64,000 nucleotides of DNA from Carposina sasakii (GCA_014607495.2 CP053175.1:310001-374000), one strand, 5' to 3'; shown: positions 23,001 through 32,479, counted from the first letter of the stretch. Made by a program: numbers and translations. The notes: generated by a model from the letters alone, not told the origin.

Positions 23001-26000
23001 TCTTCTTTGAGAGACCCACATCTTTCTAGATAGCGTTGAGTTGTTGATAGATCGTTGATAGATAGATAGAAGATACAAAGAAAACAACATAAAAAGCCAA
23101 CTTCACGGTGCAAGTGGTACAACTGGTGCCTAGAGCGCACAGAACACGCAAGGCATTGGTTCTGTAATCTGTGCTAAGCGTCTTCGGTACCTTTACTTGA
23201 TATTTCAATCCCAACTAATATTATAAATGCGAAAGTAACTCTGTCTGTCTGTCTGTCTGTCTGTTACGCTTTCCCGCTTAAACCTCGCAACCGATTTTGA
23301 TGAAATTTGGTACAAACAATCTTTAGACCCTGAGACAGAACATAGGCTACTTTTTATTTCGAAAAAATATCATATAAATATTTTAATCGGGTTTATATCA
23401 ACATTTTGTTTTTTTTTGCAGTCCACGCGGACGGAGTCGCGGGCGTCCACTAGTTTGAAATATAATTCTAATTTAAAAACTATTAGTACCTACACATAAT
23501 AATATCTAAGCAAAAACTAATGATGTTCAGTCAGGTTGTCCGTATACATCGTAACGTAGAGTTATCTAGAACAGAACACTGGTTGTTTAGTCTCGAGGCT
23601 TGACATTTGATTTGCAGATACCTCCCCCCTTCCACCTCCACCCCCTTTGTTACATAACTACTTCCGAAGCTTATCATTTTATTATTGTTTTACAGCTTTA
23701 CAAGACGATTTACTTTATTTTGTTGTTTTGGTAATTGTTTACAAAACTGTGCAGACAAAACACTGGATGTATTTTAAATGGCGATAAAAATATGATTATT
23801 GTGCCTTGAATCGAGAATCAGGAATCGGGGTTGAGGGTTCTTCCTCATATTCTATTACAAAACATACAAAAACATTTATTTCGTACTAGACCCTATATCT
23901 CAGTGATTTTAGGTGATTTATTGGGGAATTGATTTTATATTATTTGGTGATTACTTATATTTTAGCGACAAACCTACTATTTTGCGGACAAACCCTATAT
24001 TTAAGAAACACAAAACTAATTAAATTGGCGATAGCTTAAATCATACCCATTTTAATATATTAACAGATTCTATAACATATGGTCCAACATGTTTTTAGCG
24101 TAGTAGGCAGATCGAGGGATTATTACTGTCAGTTACGGATTTGTAACGAGGTTGTACTCGTAAGTGGTTTGACTAATACCTTAGGCCAGGGATGGCGAAC
24201 CAATGGCACGCGTGCCACCCCTGGCACGCAACAAAATAGTTTAGGCACGCAGAATGATACAGATGAGAATGAATTACATTAAAAAAATTGCATCGAAACC
24301 GTTTGTCAGATGACTCTAGTTCAGCAGCTTGTATTCTGCTGAAAGTAACAAAGTAAGAGCCTGACATAAAATACTTAGCATCTAATTTGAAACAGCAAAA
24401 ATTACACAATTTTTTATATGTTAAAATAGTAACATTACATACCGATAATTGTACTTTTGAATTTTTTATAAATAGTACAGTATACTTAATAGATTAGTGA
24501 TTACGGTATTATACCCACTTTATATATTTTAGATTGTAATTTTTTTATGTGTGTGTGTGGCGAAAAATAAACGTTTTCTTTCTTTCTTTCTTTCTTTCTT
24601 TCTATCTAGTTTTATTTTTATTCAATAATATAAATATGCCTAAATTATTTGATGGCACGTCATAGATATAATAACTATTTGTCTCATGAAAAATGGCATG
24701 TATATCATTAAAGGTTCGCCATCCCTGCCTTAGGCTAACTGGTGAAAATTGGGTTCGAAATTGCTCACTTCCAATTTTTTCAATCTCTTTGGAGGATAAA
24801 TTGGCGTAGCTATGGTATGTATCAATTAGGTATTTATTTAAGGTGAAATTTTAATTGAACCATTTCCTCCTTTCTTCATAATTTGCACCAGAAAATCCTA
24901 AATCCCTCAAAGTAATCTCCCATTCCAGTGCGCCTGTGGACGTACCAGACGTGCGTGGAGTTCGGCTGGTACCAGAGCACCAGCGGCTCGCAGCAGGTGT
25001 TCGCCAGTACGGTACCCTTGGAGTACTTCCATCAAATGTGTCTCGACTTCTTTGGTAACTCGTGAGTAGATTCTCTTATATCTTAGATAATATTATTCCC
25101 AAAAAAAAAGAAATATAGACTACTCATATGCCAAATATCAGCTTCCATTACTTTTGCCTGTGCATTGTTTATCGGTCAATTACTTTAGAAGATTTAATGA
25201 TTTAATTATTGCAGGTTCACCCAAACCTTCCTAAACTCAGGTATCCATCGAACAAACACCCTATTCGGCGGATTGACATCACTGCCGGACCGTACGGTGA
25301 CCGTGCAGGGCGGACATGACCCCTGGTCTCCGATGGGGCCGACAGGGGACCATGGCAGGGAACTAGCTCCGGTGTATATCGTGCCTGAGGTCTCGCATTG
25401 CAGGGCTATTCGGTAAGTGGTTTTTGGAGCCAACTGGGGGAGTGAGTTGTTGTTGTTGTTGGTGCAGGGTTTTACTAGAATAGCATCTCTTTCAGTGCAC
25501 ATCGTAAGAGTCAAGGGACTCAACGGCGTACTCTGATCTTTTATGTCCATCCCGTTGCATACATGATTTTAGGATCTATCCCCATTTTGGAAACACTGAC
25601 TATGTTTGTAGGTATAATATTTTTGATTTATAGATTGTAAGTATTTTGATTAAATATTGGTCACCAATCCGCTTGCCCAGCGTGGTGACTAGGGCAAAAA
25701 CCCTCTTATGGCAGTAGCCTTGTGGCGTGCCCTGGGGAAGGCCTACATTCAGCAGTGGACTGAAATAGGCTGAAGACAAGACTTGATCAAGATATAGACT
25801 AGATAGAGGGCCGATTGGTGTAGTCGGTAGTGGCCCTGCCTGCGACGCCATAGGTCCTGGGTTCGAACCCCGGTAGGTGCAAACCTTGATGTGATGAATA
25901 TCGATGTTTGTTTCCGAGTCATGGATCTTTATACAGGGTGTAACAGAAAGGGTATGTTAAGCGAAAAGCTATATAAATCAAGTTCCCACTAAACTACGGA

Positions 26001-26866
26001 ACCTATCCCACATTTTTCCATGGATAGCATACCTGGAGAAGTGTCTGGTTTCCTAAACAATTAGGGTCAGTTTTTTTTTTTTTTCATTTATTTTGTTCAT
26101 TAACTTGTACAATCAGTTTATTTTTACTATTATGTATAAAAAATCTAGGGTTTATGCAATAAACGAGTCAATACGCGGCCAGAAAAAATCATTGTTAATC
26201 ATTTATCACTAGATGACCATAAGCTGCCGAAGGTCTCTAGGTAGTGATGTTTTAGCTTACGTTTGTATTTCTTATCTTTAGAGTATAACTCCTGAAGGTC
26301 ATTCGGCAGCTCATTAACAATGGGCTATTGAGTAACATACTGCTAAATGCACATTAGCAGGCGAAAATTATTAATATCTGTCTAAAAAACTAACATAAAC
26401 ACTCTATAAATTTACACCCTGTATACTTATCTATGTTATCTATACTTACTTCGTTGCTAGCCCACTAAAAGGAACCTGTACCCCAAAATTTGAGAGTCGA
26501 AACGATGTTTACATGGAGATTCCTTCAGGAATGATCTATACATGCGATTTCGAGTCTCAAATTTGAATAGGTTCTCAATAATGGGTACATACCTTTTCTA
26601 GTTGTGAAGTCTGTGAAAATTTAATTATTTATCTATATATGTATATTTTACTATGAGACCATTATGTGACGTCAACACGCAATCTTTCCAAACCTTCCAG
26701 GTCCCTAAATGACAACGACTCCGAAGAGTTATCAGTCGCCAAACGTGCCGTTTTCACACGTCTCGTATCATGGACGACGGGTGTGTCGGTCACCGACTCA
26801 GCAGCTTTCCATACCTCCTCAGTTGCTATGGTGATGTTATTATGTACATTGCTGTTTGTTTATTAG
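13906..26866 (+). CDS. Serine peptidase family S28 (PRCP/PRSS16/K12H4.7-like), partial
   Basis: Eight exons join in phase: 13906-14016, 17292-17425, 18637-18775, 19872-20023, 20591-20725, 24929-25061, 25215-25412, 26701-26866. All introns are GT-AG. The product, 388 residues plus TAG, is the C-terminal part of an S28 carboxypeptidase/aminodipeptidase, a secreted or lysosomal enzyme that cleaves next to proline in relatives. Triad: Ser in GCSYAG (codon 17320-17322; family consensus GGSYGG), Asp in GHDPW (25318-25320) and His in SHC (25396-25398). After His the chain runs on for about 60 residues and ends in a hydrophobic segment (SSVAMVMLLCTLLFVY), possibly a GPI signal or membrane tail. The exons for signal peptide and N-terminal domain (the QRYWVN and EHRYYG region) are not seen; the first exon starts with a split codon, so they lie upstream. 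Confidence 0.9.
14055..14440 (+). mobile_element. MITE family 1 ('cagggtgttttttcg' type)
   Basis: Runs from 'tgttttttcgttgctaccctt' to 'gacgactaaaaatcattctgta'. Related copies lie at 18080-18405, 21864-22236, 45618-45981 (-), 52400-52788, 54838-55086 (-), 34131-34225 and (diverged) 37877-38155. The best-preserved ends read TACAGGGTG...CACCCTGTA. All copies are non-coding. Confidence 0.65.
14612..14814 (+). mobile_element. Helitron-like non-autonomous element
   Basis: It starts TCCTTACTAATATTAT and ends in a GTCCACGTGGATGGAG hairpin region, then CTAG followed by T. TC...CTAG with a subterminal hairpin and insertion next to T fits Helitrons. Same family as 22594-22779 and 23209-23453. Confidence 0.6.
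15172..15440 (-). mobile_element. Helitron-like element fragment, reverse
   Basis: It begins ACTAGTGGACGCCCGCGACTC, the inverse of the 3' terminus, followed by 'gtggactacagaaaaaacaaaatgtcgaaattatccgggat'. The sequence through 'acagacagcgatccgttac' recurs at 34487-34775. The ORF across it is not a gene. Confidence 0.6.
15544..15650 (+). repeat. SINE family B (tRNA-like head)
   Basis: GACCCGGTAGCTCAGTGGTA (box A), GGGTTTGATTTCC (box B) and a closing CCCGGGTG acceptor arm, then a T-rich tail. A second, reverse copy at 54545-54661 shares the head and tail. The weak anticodon stem and the shared tail argue for a SINE, not a working tRNA gene. Confidence 0.65.
15955..16110 (-). repeat. Dispersed repeat F, reverse
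   Basis: 'aatcacgcctttatccattacggggtaggcagaacaccaagggcc' is the inverse of sequence at 17640-17815 and 62520-62730. Three copies in the window; no coding content. Confidence 0.6.
16624..17118. mobile_element. Candidate MITE with GGCTCTTTAGTCAACTC ends
   Basis: The left end reads gctctttagttaagtcatcccg. The right end, read inverted, is ggctctttagtcaactcaactc...actcatccca. The interior is AT-rich with no ORF. Imperfect inverted ends and a size near 0.5 kb suggest a MITE inside the S28 intron. Confidence 0.45.
17292..17425 (+). CDS. S28 peptidase exon 2 (nucleophile)
   Basis: Bounded by tttccag| and |gtatgc. It carries KVVLVGCSYAGTMATWMRL, with the catalytic Ser at 17320-17322, then YPHVVQAAFSDSGP. 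Gly to Cys and Gly to Ala changes in the nucleophile elbow (GGSYGG to GCSYAG) are unusual but keep Ser-Tyr. Confidence 0.92.
17595..17820 (+). repeat. Dispersed repeat F
   Basis: Nearly the same as 62495-62730 ('tacagctgcttctcttcccgggcatactgtac', 'caaaattggtca...agtggcaccatgtgg'). It lies in the intron right after S28 exon 2. Confidence 0.65.
18080..18405 (+). mobile_element. MITE family 1, 5'-truncated copy
   Basis: From 'ttatacatcaaataaagtaag' to 'ccaaaaaacaccctgta'. The left terminus is lost and the right CACCCTGTA end is intact. Confidence 0.65.
18637..18775 (+). CDS. S28 peptidase exon 3
   Basis: Bounded by cctcag| and |gtgagt. It encodes EYLETITLALREQGGQAC and then VRESVAQTQALLGS...VSNLFG. 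This is part of the S28 helical SKS domain. It is strongly GC-rich against its AT-rich introns, which supports real coding sequence. Confidence 0.88.
18853..19150 (-). repeat. SINE family C, reverse copy
   Basis: Diverged but nearly full-length: 'ctccgaccgtatttcg' at the tail, 'caggcgcagagaacaacggttttaca' in the body and 'gggctcgaacctacgtcc' as box B. It sits in the S28 intron after exon 3. Confidence 0.6.
19183..19640 (-). mobile_element. MITE family 3 ('gtgacagccaggcaaata' ends)
   Basis: The right end 'tatttgcctggctgtcacttccaccctgta' and the left end 'gtgtgacagtcaggcaaatactg' are inverted repeats. The intact relative is 35415-35899. No coding sequence. Confidence 0.65.
19872..20023 (+). 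CDS. S28 peptidase exon 4
   Basis: Bounded by ttcccccag-type acceptor at 19870-19871 and |gtagat. It encodes TCSTIQWTVPLDVATFFWFG...AYLVQYATPGDIPAACNVLTN, matching the S28 helical-domain pattern with conserved Cys. The splice phase joins GG|C with exon 3. Confidence 0.88.
20170..20370 (-). repeat. Dispersed repeat E, reverse
   Basis: It shares 'acgacattcacggaaggagatgcagttgatg' and 'aaaagatttgtga...cctgagggaacacccctgagc' with the inverted copy at 57640-57850. Confidence 0.5.
20591..20725 (+). CDS. S28 peptidase exon 5
   Basis: Bounded by cctccag| and |gtgagt. It encodes ADPVERLASWVTSQSW, then NPCLETRYTEVVAAH. A 4.2-kb intron with a hAT MITE and two Helitron-like elements follows. Confidence 0.86.
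21864..22236 (+). mobile_element. MITE family 1
   Basis: Starts TACAGGGTGTTTTTTCG, keeps 'ggaccctaatatttttgaaacc' and 'gttttcgggaacgttgacg', and stops at 'ccaaaaatca', just short of the terminal CCCTGTA. Confidence 0.7.
22594..22779 (+). mobile_element. Helitron-like element, 186 bp
   Basis: TCCTACTAATATTATAAATG at the 5' end and GCGAGCGTCCACTAG at the 3' end, next to T. A short hairpin-capable GTCCACGCGG/CGAGCGTCCAC pair precedes the end. This is a very common short element type in Lepidoptera (Lep1-like). Confidence 0.7.
22880..22995. mobile_element. 116-bp TIR element, copy 1
   Basis: GGGGTAATCACGAACCT at the left, AGGTTCGTGCTTACCCC at the right. The interior is 'ggcgtaacgctagcgactcgctagc'. 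Same length and almost the same sequence as 36103-36218. Confidence 0.75.
23209..23453 (+). mobile_element. Helitron-like element, 245 bp
   Basis: Starts TCCCAACTAATATTATAAATG and ends GGGCGTCCACTAG, next to T, with GTCCACGCGGACGGAG just before. It includes a (CTGT)n run at 23240-23262. Confidence 0.7.
24187..24727. mobile_element. hAT-type MITE, 541 bp, with 8-bp TSD
   Basis: It begins CAGGGATGGCGAACC and ends GGTTCGCCATCCCTG, perfect 15-bp inverted ends. It is flanked by CCTTAGGC at 24179-24186 and 24728-24735. The interior includes a (TTTC)n microsatellite near 24577-24603 and no transposase. Confidence 0.9.
24929..25061 (+). CDS. S28 peptidase exon 6
   Basis: Bounded by attccag| and |gtgagt. 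It encodes RLWTYQTCVEFGWYQSTSGS and ends LEYFHQMCLDFFGNS. WxYQTCxEFGxYQ is a hallmark of S28 enzymes. Confidence 0.92.
25215..25412 (+). CDS. S28 peptidase exon 7 (Asp and His)
   Basis: Bounded by ttgcag| and |gtaagt. It holds FTQTFLNSGIHRTNTLFGG, then the catalytic Asp in QGGHDPWSPMGP and the catalytic His in VPEVSHCRAI. Both lie at the expected spacing for the family. Confidence 0.92.
25665..25795 (+). repeat. Dispersed repeat D fragment
   Basis: 'cagcgtggtgactagggcaaaaacc...gtggcgtgccctggg...cagcagtggactgaaataggctg', the 3' half of the family seen whole at 58045-58315. Confidence 0.65.
25807..25932 (+). repeat. SINE family A head half
   Basis: GGCCGATTGGTGTAGTCGGT (box A) and GGGTTCGAACCCCGGTAGG (box B), then 'gtttccgagtcatgg'. 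The tail is cut by the next element, which starts with TACAGGGTGTAACAG. Confidence 0.75.
25934..26425 (+). mobile_element. Composite MITE of families 1 and 2
   Basis: The left end is TACAGGGTGTAACAGAAAGG, family 2. The inner part includes 'agtgtctggtttcctaaacaattagggtc' and, near the right end, 'ctaacataaacactctataaatttacaccctgta', family 1. The mosaic suggests nesting or recombination between families. Confidence 0.5.
26701..26866 (+). CDS. S28 peptidase last exon
   Basis: Starts after ttccag and ends at TAG (26864-26866). It encodes SLNDNDSEELSVAKRAVF and ends with a hydrophobic stretch after HTSS. An AATAAA lies 19 bases downstream. Confidence 0.88.
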
Positions 26867-26884
26867 GTAGACGTAGATTTGGTT

Positions 26885-26890
26885 AATAAA
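26885..26890 (+). promoter_or_regulatory. Poly(A) signal of the S28 gene
   Basis: AATAAA shortly after the stop codon at 26866, followed by GT-rich sequence ('gttgttagtatgatgtttg'), as expected for a cleavage site. Confidence 0.65.
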
Positions 26891-26976
26891 GTTGTTAGTA
26901 TGATGTTTGATTAGTTATTTTTGGTGGTGGTATTTAAGTTTCACGTGGTCTTTGTATAAATTATTATCCAACTAAG

Positions 26977-27265
26977 GACCGTTTCCCAACGGTCAGATAG
27001 TCTATCTGAAAGATAAAAATGCTGCCACTAACGAACCGTTAACGAAACGCGGTGCGAAGCAATATATTTACTTACCGCTTGAGTAATAAGGTGTATTTTA
27101 ACACGCATCGGTCGCGAGTGTGACAGAATAAAAACAAATATCCGTCTCGTGCTGAATGTGTCTTATTACGTCACCATAAAGTAATAATTGCTTTGTTCTG
27201 AGCGTCTACAACGGTTCCGTTTCGACTTCATTTCAACTCGAGACTTTTCGAGAATTGGTCCCCTG
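26977..27265 (-). mobile_element. MITE family 4, inverted copy
   Basis: 'gcaatatatttacttaccgcttgagtaataaggtgtattttaacacgcatcgg' is the inverse of 52180-52230, and further blocks match throughout 52018-52315. The ends in the other copy are inverted (GGGGCTAATTCTCGAAAA / AATTCTTGAAAATT). Confidence 0.6.
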
Positions 27266-28195
27266 ACCATTGGAAAAATCTACCCTAATGCACTTGGGTT
27301 ACGATTAATTTGGTGCAATGACCGCTGTCTTGTCTACTAATCTGTCATGACACGGTCATGGACTTCATATCTGCCTACAAAACATTAGATATATTGTAAA
27401 GTGCAACTTGATAAATGTTAACTTGATAATACTCTCAATAATATAATGTATTGTATTGTCTTGCATGCTAGGTGCTCGGGTCTGGTTTCTCGTGGCGATT
27501 GTAGTTAGTGCAAGTGCCTGTGTTCGCAGTTATGAGTTATCAGATCCGAGGGTCAGTGGAGGGTGTAGGGCCCGGTGGTGGGCGCACACGCGCATAGTGA
27601 ATACTCTCAAGACACTGGCTCTTGGGAAAATGAATAAAACTCATCGTATTTCTTTATGGAACGGTATTTATTTACCACTAACTATATATTTATTACAATA
27701 TTCTCGAATGCGGTGTTAAGCGTGGAAAGCAAACAATGGAATAACCGAAACTAAAAGCCTACAAACGTAAGTTAACCTAAAGTTCAATAGTAACTACTAG
27801 GATGTATAGTAATTACATATGTCATCCTTTGATTTAATATCGTTAACCATCGCTCATTGGCAGTTAACAATTAAAATTATATTAAGAAAATCAGCAATGA
27901 ATAGTAAAAGTTTCTTGTTTATCTATATTTTAGAAACCAAAAGTGTTAATAGTGTTGTGTCATATTGAGACCAAACAAAAATAAGGGTTCCGTTTTTTAG
28001 CCATTTGGCTACGGAACCCTAAAAATTACATGTCATGTTCCTTGTCATTCTTGCTTTAACGAATAATCTTAGAAAAACGTCTAGAATAAATAGGTAAAGA
28101 AATGCATAATTGTGTAATAATTGAACTACTTTTGAAATAATCCAACACATTCAATAGTATACCATTAAGGGAAGATTTTTTCAAACTTCAGATAT
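27266..28195. other. Intergenic, repeat fragments only
   Basis: It contains a copy (27456-27585) of the block that forms the foldback at 31615-31967, and a hairpin 'agggttccgttttttagccatttggctacggaaccct' (27985-28022) that is the terminal piece of the family at 50568 and 61286. No coding signal. Confidence 0.45.
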
Positions 28196-28214
28196 CCTAG
28201 AGTAAAGTTGATGC

Positions 28215-28640
28215 TGTCTCTATCATGAGCAAGTTTTGGAGAAAGACTCACTGCTACAAACTCCCCGATTTAATTCTGGGGCTTTTGGGTATTCTTTCTC
28301 GGTTCAGGCGGTCAAGCTCTGGAACGAATTACCCCACACGGTTAGAGATTGTCACACTGTTGGCACATTTCGGGAAAAGCTGAAGAATCACTACCTGTCC
28401 ATTATTTGAATATGCTGTCATTTGTTTCTCTCCTTTTTTTTCTCAATGTAGTTATGTAGTCTCTTAGAATTTGCACATGTTACCCTGTTTGTTAACAATT
28501 TCTCTTTACTTGCTTGGCTTGCTGGAAGAGATCTCTGGTAGAGATAAGCTTGCCATTGTACATGCATCTCTTCTTTTATGTTGTATGCTATATTTGTTTT
28601 TGTGTATGTGCAATAGAGAATAAGAATAAAGACAGCATCA
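28215..28640 (+). pseudogene. LINE 3' end (ORF2 C-terminus and 3' UTR)
   Basis: The + frame gives VKLWNELPHTVRDCHTVGTF, then REKLKNHYLSII and TGA at 28407-28409. This W-N-x-L-P ... F-x-x-x-L-K-x-x-Y pattern is typical of the C-terminus of CR1/Jockey LINEs. The following 3' UTR ('gctggaagagatctctggtagagataag') recurs at 40560-40665. 5'-truncated, so not active. Confidence 0.7.
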
Positions 28641-28699
28641 ACTTTATTCTTCTAATAAGCTATCTGACGTTTGGAACAATGGGTCCTAAACCATATAAA

Positions 28700-31600
28700 T
28701 AACAGTTATACTAATAAGGCGATACCATGAGCTAAGCTCACTTCGTATGGGTATACATGTGCGATATATCTACTATACGTTCATAGGCTCCTAGTTTCTA
28801 TAACAATAATACATTCTAGTAACAATAATATTAATACAATGCGTACTGGTTTTAACTGTGTATATAATTATTTTTGTTCCTAATTCACCTCATTTCCAAA
28901 CTCGAGAAAATTTCACAAAATCTGCCTCTTCTTTCTTATAATTCTACTTACATCATTTTTTTTTTTATATAAAGCGTGGAATAATTCCCAGTATTGAGAT
29001 TGAAATCGCGACGAGTTAGGAACCAAAAAATGTGTTTATGTGCCGATTTCATACTTTATACTACCTATTTTTTTTATTGCGAAAAATATAATTTCAACAT
29101 ACAATCCATCAAAAATCTAAATTATGCCAATTTACGATACAACGATTATATAAAAGCTCATAGGTAAGTATTATTTATTACAAATATATATATATATATA
29201 ATTACGTAGGAGACGTTGGATGGGACTTTTTTGGTCGAAGCCTAGCCTAAGGTACAAAATATATAGGTTCTTGTATAATTATATGTATATATAAACTGTA
29301 AACATTGTATAAACTGTGTCAACTATTTTACAATATATATATATTAATATATATATTCACAGTATAGTTACATACAGTGGAATTGTTAGGATAGGATAAA
29401 GTTTTGGCTGACTTGCGAAGAAAAGGCTTTGCGTATCTTTTACTAAATCTATTTTATTATTTATGGAAACATATTCAGTATATAACATGTAAAAGTGTAA
29501 TGTTTTACACGTTAAAATAGACTAACTGTGTTTATATACGTTAATTATGGCATTATACAAGGTACTATGTTCTTAGGGCACTTTACATTTTATATTATAC
29601 ATGATTGCATATTTCTAAATATATCTATCCCACTCTAACCTATATATACTCTATACAGCAGTATTAGTCAAGCATGTATGGTATCTCTTTTCGTCGAGTA
29701 AGCGAGTATAATAGGTGCAAGTAAGATGGATATATTTAAGATCTTAAAAATATCACCAGAGTTTCAAAATATATATGGCATTAAGCCTAAATGATTTCGC
29801 GTAATTTAGACTAACAACTAATTATCGTGGTATATAATATAAATATATAAAATTTCGATATAACTCCCAAGATTCCCATAGTTTCTCAAGAGTTCAATAA
29901 TTTTTAATTTCGAATATATTGTCGAATTATAATACTTGCAATATTTAAATACTTTTAGATAATTTCAAAAAGAGGATTTAACGACAAAAATCTATAAGTA
30001 GGATACAACATAAAGAATTATGGTTTTGTCTATCTAATGTGACGATTTCAAAATTAATTTTCAAAAAAAAAATCTAACATTAAAACCATTATCCTGTACG
30101 TTATTAATTTATATTTACATCAACATCAACATATTTAACTTAATTTAACATTTTTGGAAAAATAATATTACAAAAAATACATACCTTTTATATGTTTTAT
30201 TAACTTTATACAACGAACTATCTGGTTACACATATATGTATATGAAACTTACGTATTGGAATAATATATTTTTCTTTTTTTTTAATACTATTATATTTTC
30301 GTACTTACAGGTTGCGTAAATTAACGTAAAGAAAAACAAATTATTACAAAATTATTATATACAAGTTGGTTCTTAAAGTAGCGCTTCGATTTTGTGTTAC
30401 TTTTTTATATTTATTAATAACAAAAAATATCTAATAACAAAATTCGTAACAGCAAAACTTCATGAAATCTAAACCAAATCATCTCGACGGTAAGAGACAA
30501 ACTTGTAGGTAAGACAAGGAAAGTTAAAACAACCTGTCGCGTTTCCCTACAGCGCCATCTCTGCAAGTCGACTTATAAACTTTTATATAAAATTCGAGTT
30601 TTAGTTCCGTCTACGGCCGCAGTATGGCCGGAGCGCTAGTAGTCATAGATTTGCATACTTTTGGGCCAGCCATGTATTTTGTTTATAAAATCTTGCTATC
30701 AGATAGTCAGTACGATATTTTGTATGGTCATGTGGTAAATCACCCGCCGTTACTCGGTTGGTCCTGAAACATTCCAATTAAAATAATCAAATAAATGAAT
30801 TAGGTTGCGTTTGGTTTGTTTATTGACAAACATAATAAGCCTAGGCAATCTTATGTTTATGCTGGTATCATAAACCAGTTTAAAAAACTACATCATTAAT
30901 TAATTTAATTAGTTTGTGAAGCATCCGCTTCGTTTAACGGAACCCGATCACAGTGCCTTTTAATTCAATTCAATTTTTATTAATGGCACCCATTATTGCG
31001 TCGGGTACAATAATTCCGCCAATGTCACGTAGAGAGGAAAAATCACGTTGGAGATTGGTCAAAATGAGAATGTTTAAAATTTTTAAAGACTGTACCTAAA
31101 ACCAAGAAAAACACCACACTTGCTCAAGGGCCCAGGGGTTTAATTTCCACCAAGGTAGATGGCGTTGTCACAAAATTCAAACTTAATTATTGTATAATAA
31201 ACATTTGACCTGAAAGAAATAAAGTATGGTCGACACTTCATTCGATTGGGTAGTATTAGCAGTAAGAGTAAATTAATACCAATTCACTTATGTACTCGTA
31301 TGTAGCAATCTTAAATCAAATCAAATCTGTTTATTTGTGGATCATAGGTTAGGAACAGATGTTATACATAAAAAAAAAACTCTTACGCTGCATTTTCACA
31401 AGATATGTGCTATCTTACTCGTACGTTTATATGGATGCGTTTGGTATCCATCCATCAATCAAAATCATTGACATCATGCATCAATGAATATGATAAGTGG
31501 ATATCACACGCATGCATAGTAACGTAGCATAGCACATCTCTGGAAAGGCAGTCTAAGTTATAAATAAATAAATGGAATTGTATTAGGCGTTACAATTCGG
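28700..31600. other. AT-rich intergenic stretch
   Basis: Long runs of A/T, several TATATATA tracts (29190, 29333-29360), no ORF of coding character and no repeat matched with confidence. Around 30950-31190 there is a possible decayed repeat. Confidence 0.4.
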
Positions 31601-31614
31601 AAGTTCAAACATTC

Positions 31615-31967
31615 ACTATGGGTGCGCCCACCACCGGGCCCTACACCCTCCACTGACCCTCGGATCTGATAACTCGTAACTGCGAAAAATGTGTTGGGTT
31701 TTAGAGTTTCATAATAATTAGTGGTTTACTAATTTACTAATTTCTATAATCCTGAGGATGCCACGGTTGTTGGCGAAACATACGTAGATTATTTATCTAG
31801 TTTTTGATTTCGGAAATAGTGCGATGTATTATCTTGCATGCTAGGTGCTCGGGTCTGGTTTCTCGTGGCGATTGTAGTTAGTGCAAGTGCCTGTTTTCGC
31901 AGTTATGAGTTATCAGATCCGAGGGTCAGTGGAGGGTGTAGGGCCCGGTGGTGGGCGCACCCATAGT
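31615..31967. repeat. Foldback with about 70-bp arms
   Basis: The left arm (31615-31687, ACTATGGGTGCGCCCACCAC...) is the inverse of the right arm (31894-31967, ...GTGGTGGGCGCACCCATAGT) with about one mismatch. The right arm and its left flank are also present as a direct copy at 27456-27585. Confidence 0.75.
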
Positions 31968-32153
31968 CAATTATAAATAAATTATTATGTAATAAAATAA
32001 ATTATACCTGTATTAATTCGCCGTCACTTTCCTTTGGTAGAGAGGTGTTGTGCGTCATTTGATAAGCTGTAATACAAATACATTTTTATTTACTTTTTTA
32101 TTAATTTATGTCAGGCGATAAGCTAGCAAAATTTTTCGGGAACATAGCCGTGT

Positions 32154-32400
32154 CATAGAGGAATAAGATGTAGACATAGAGTGCTAATGTCATATGTACT
32201 ACCAGTTTCGATGCACCATTAGACTTTTCGGTGCCTCACAATTCCAGTCCTTGACACTTAGATTGCATTACTATACGTTACAATACATTAGTAATGTAGT
32301 ACATTACACTAATAGAATCTAAGTGTCCAGGACTGGAATTGTGAATGGATTGAAACAGTTAGTGTGACATTAGCACTCTATGACATCTTATACCTCTATG
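32154..32400. mobile_element. Nested foldback MITE, about 247 bp
   Basis: The outer ends CATAGAGGAATAAGATGT and ACATCTTATACCTCTATG are inverted. An inner pair, 'tcacaattccagtcc...acttagatt' / 'aatctaagtgtccaggactggaattgtga', forms a second stem. Nothing coding. Confidence 0.7.
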
Positions 32401-32479
32401 GCCGTGTGTATGTAAAAATGTATGTACGTATACTTATCAATTATGCCAAAGCATAACATTATTTATGTATGAATTATAA

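Larger units (their letters stand above)
20726..24928 (+). other. Long S28 intron, mostly mobile DNA
   Basis: This 4.2-kb intron holds a fragment of repeat D (20740-20800), a family-1 MITE (21864), repeat E (22240-22365), two Helitron-like elements (22594, 23209), a 116-bp TIR element (22880) and a hAT MITE (24187). The stretches 20880-21860 and 23455-24185 show nothing I can name. Confidence 0.55.
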
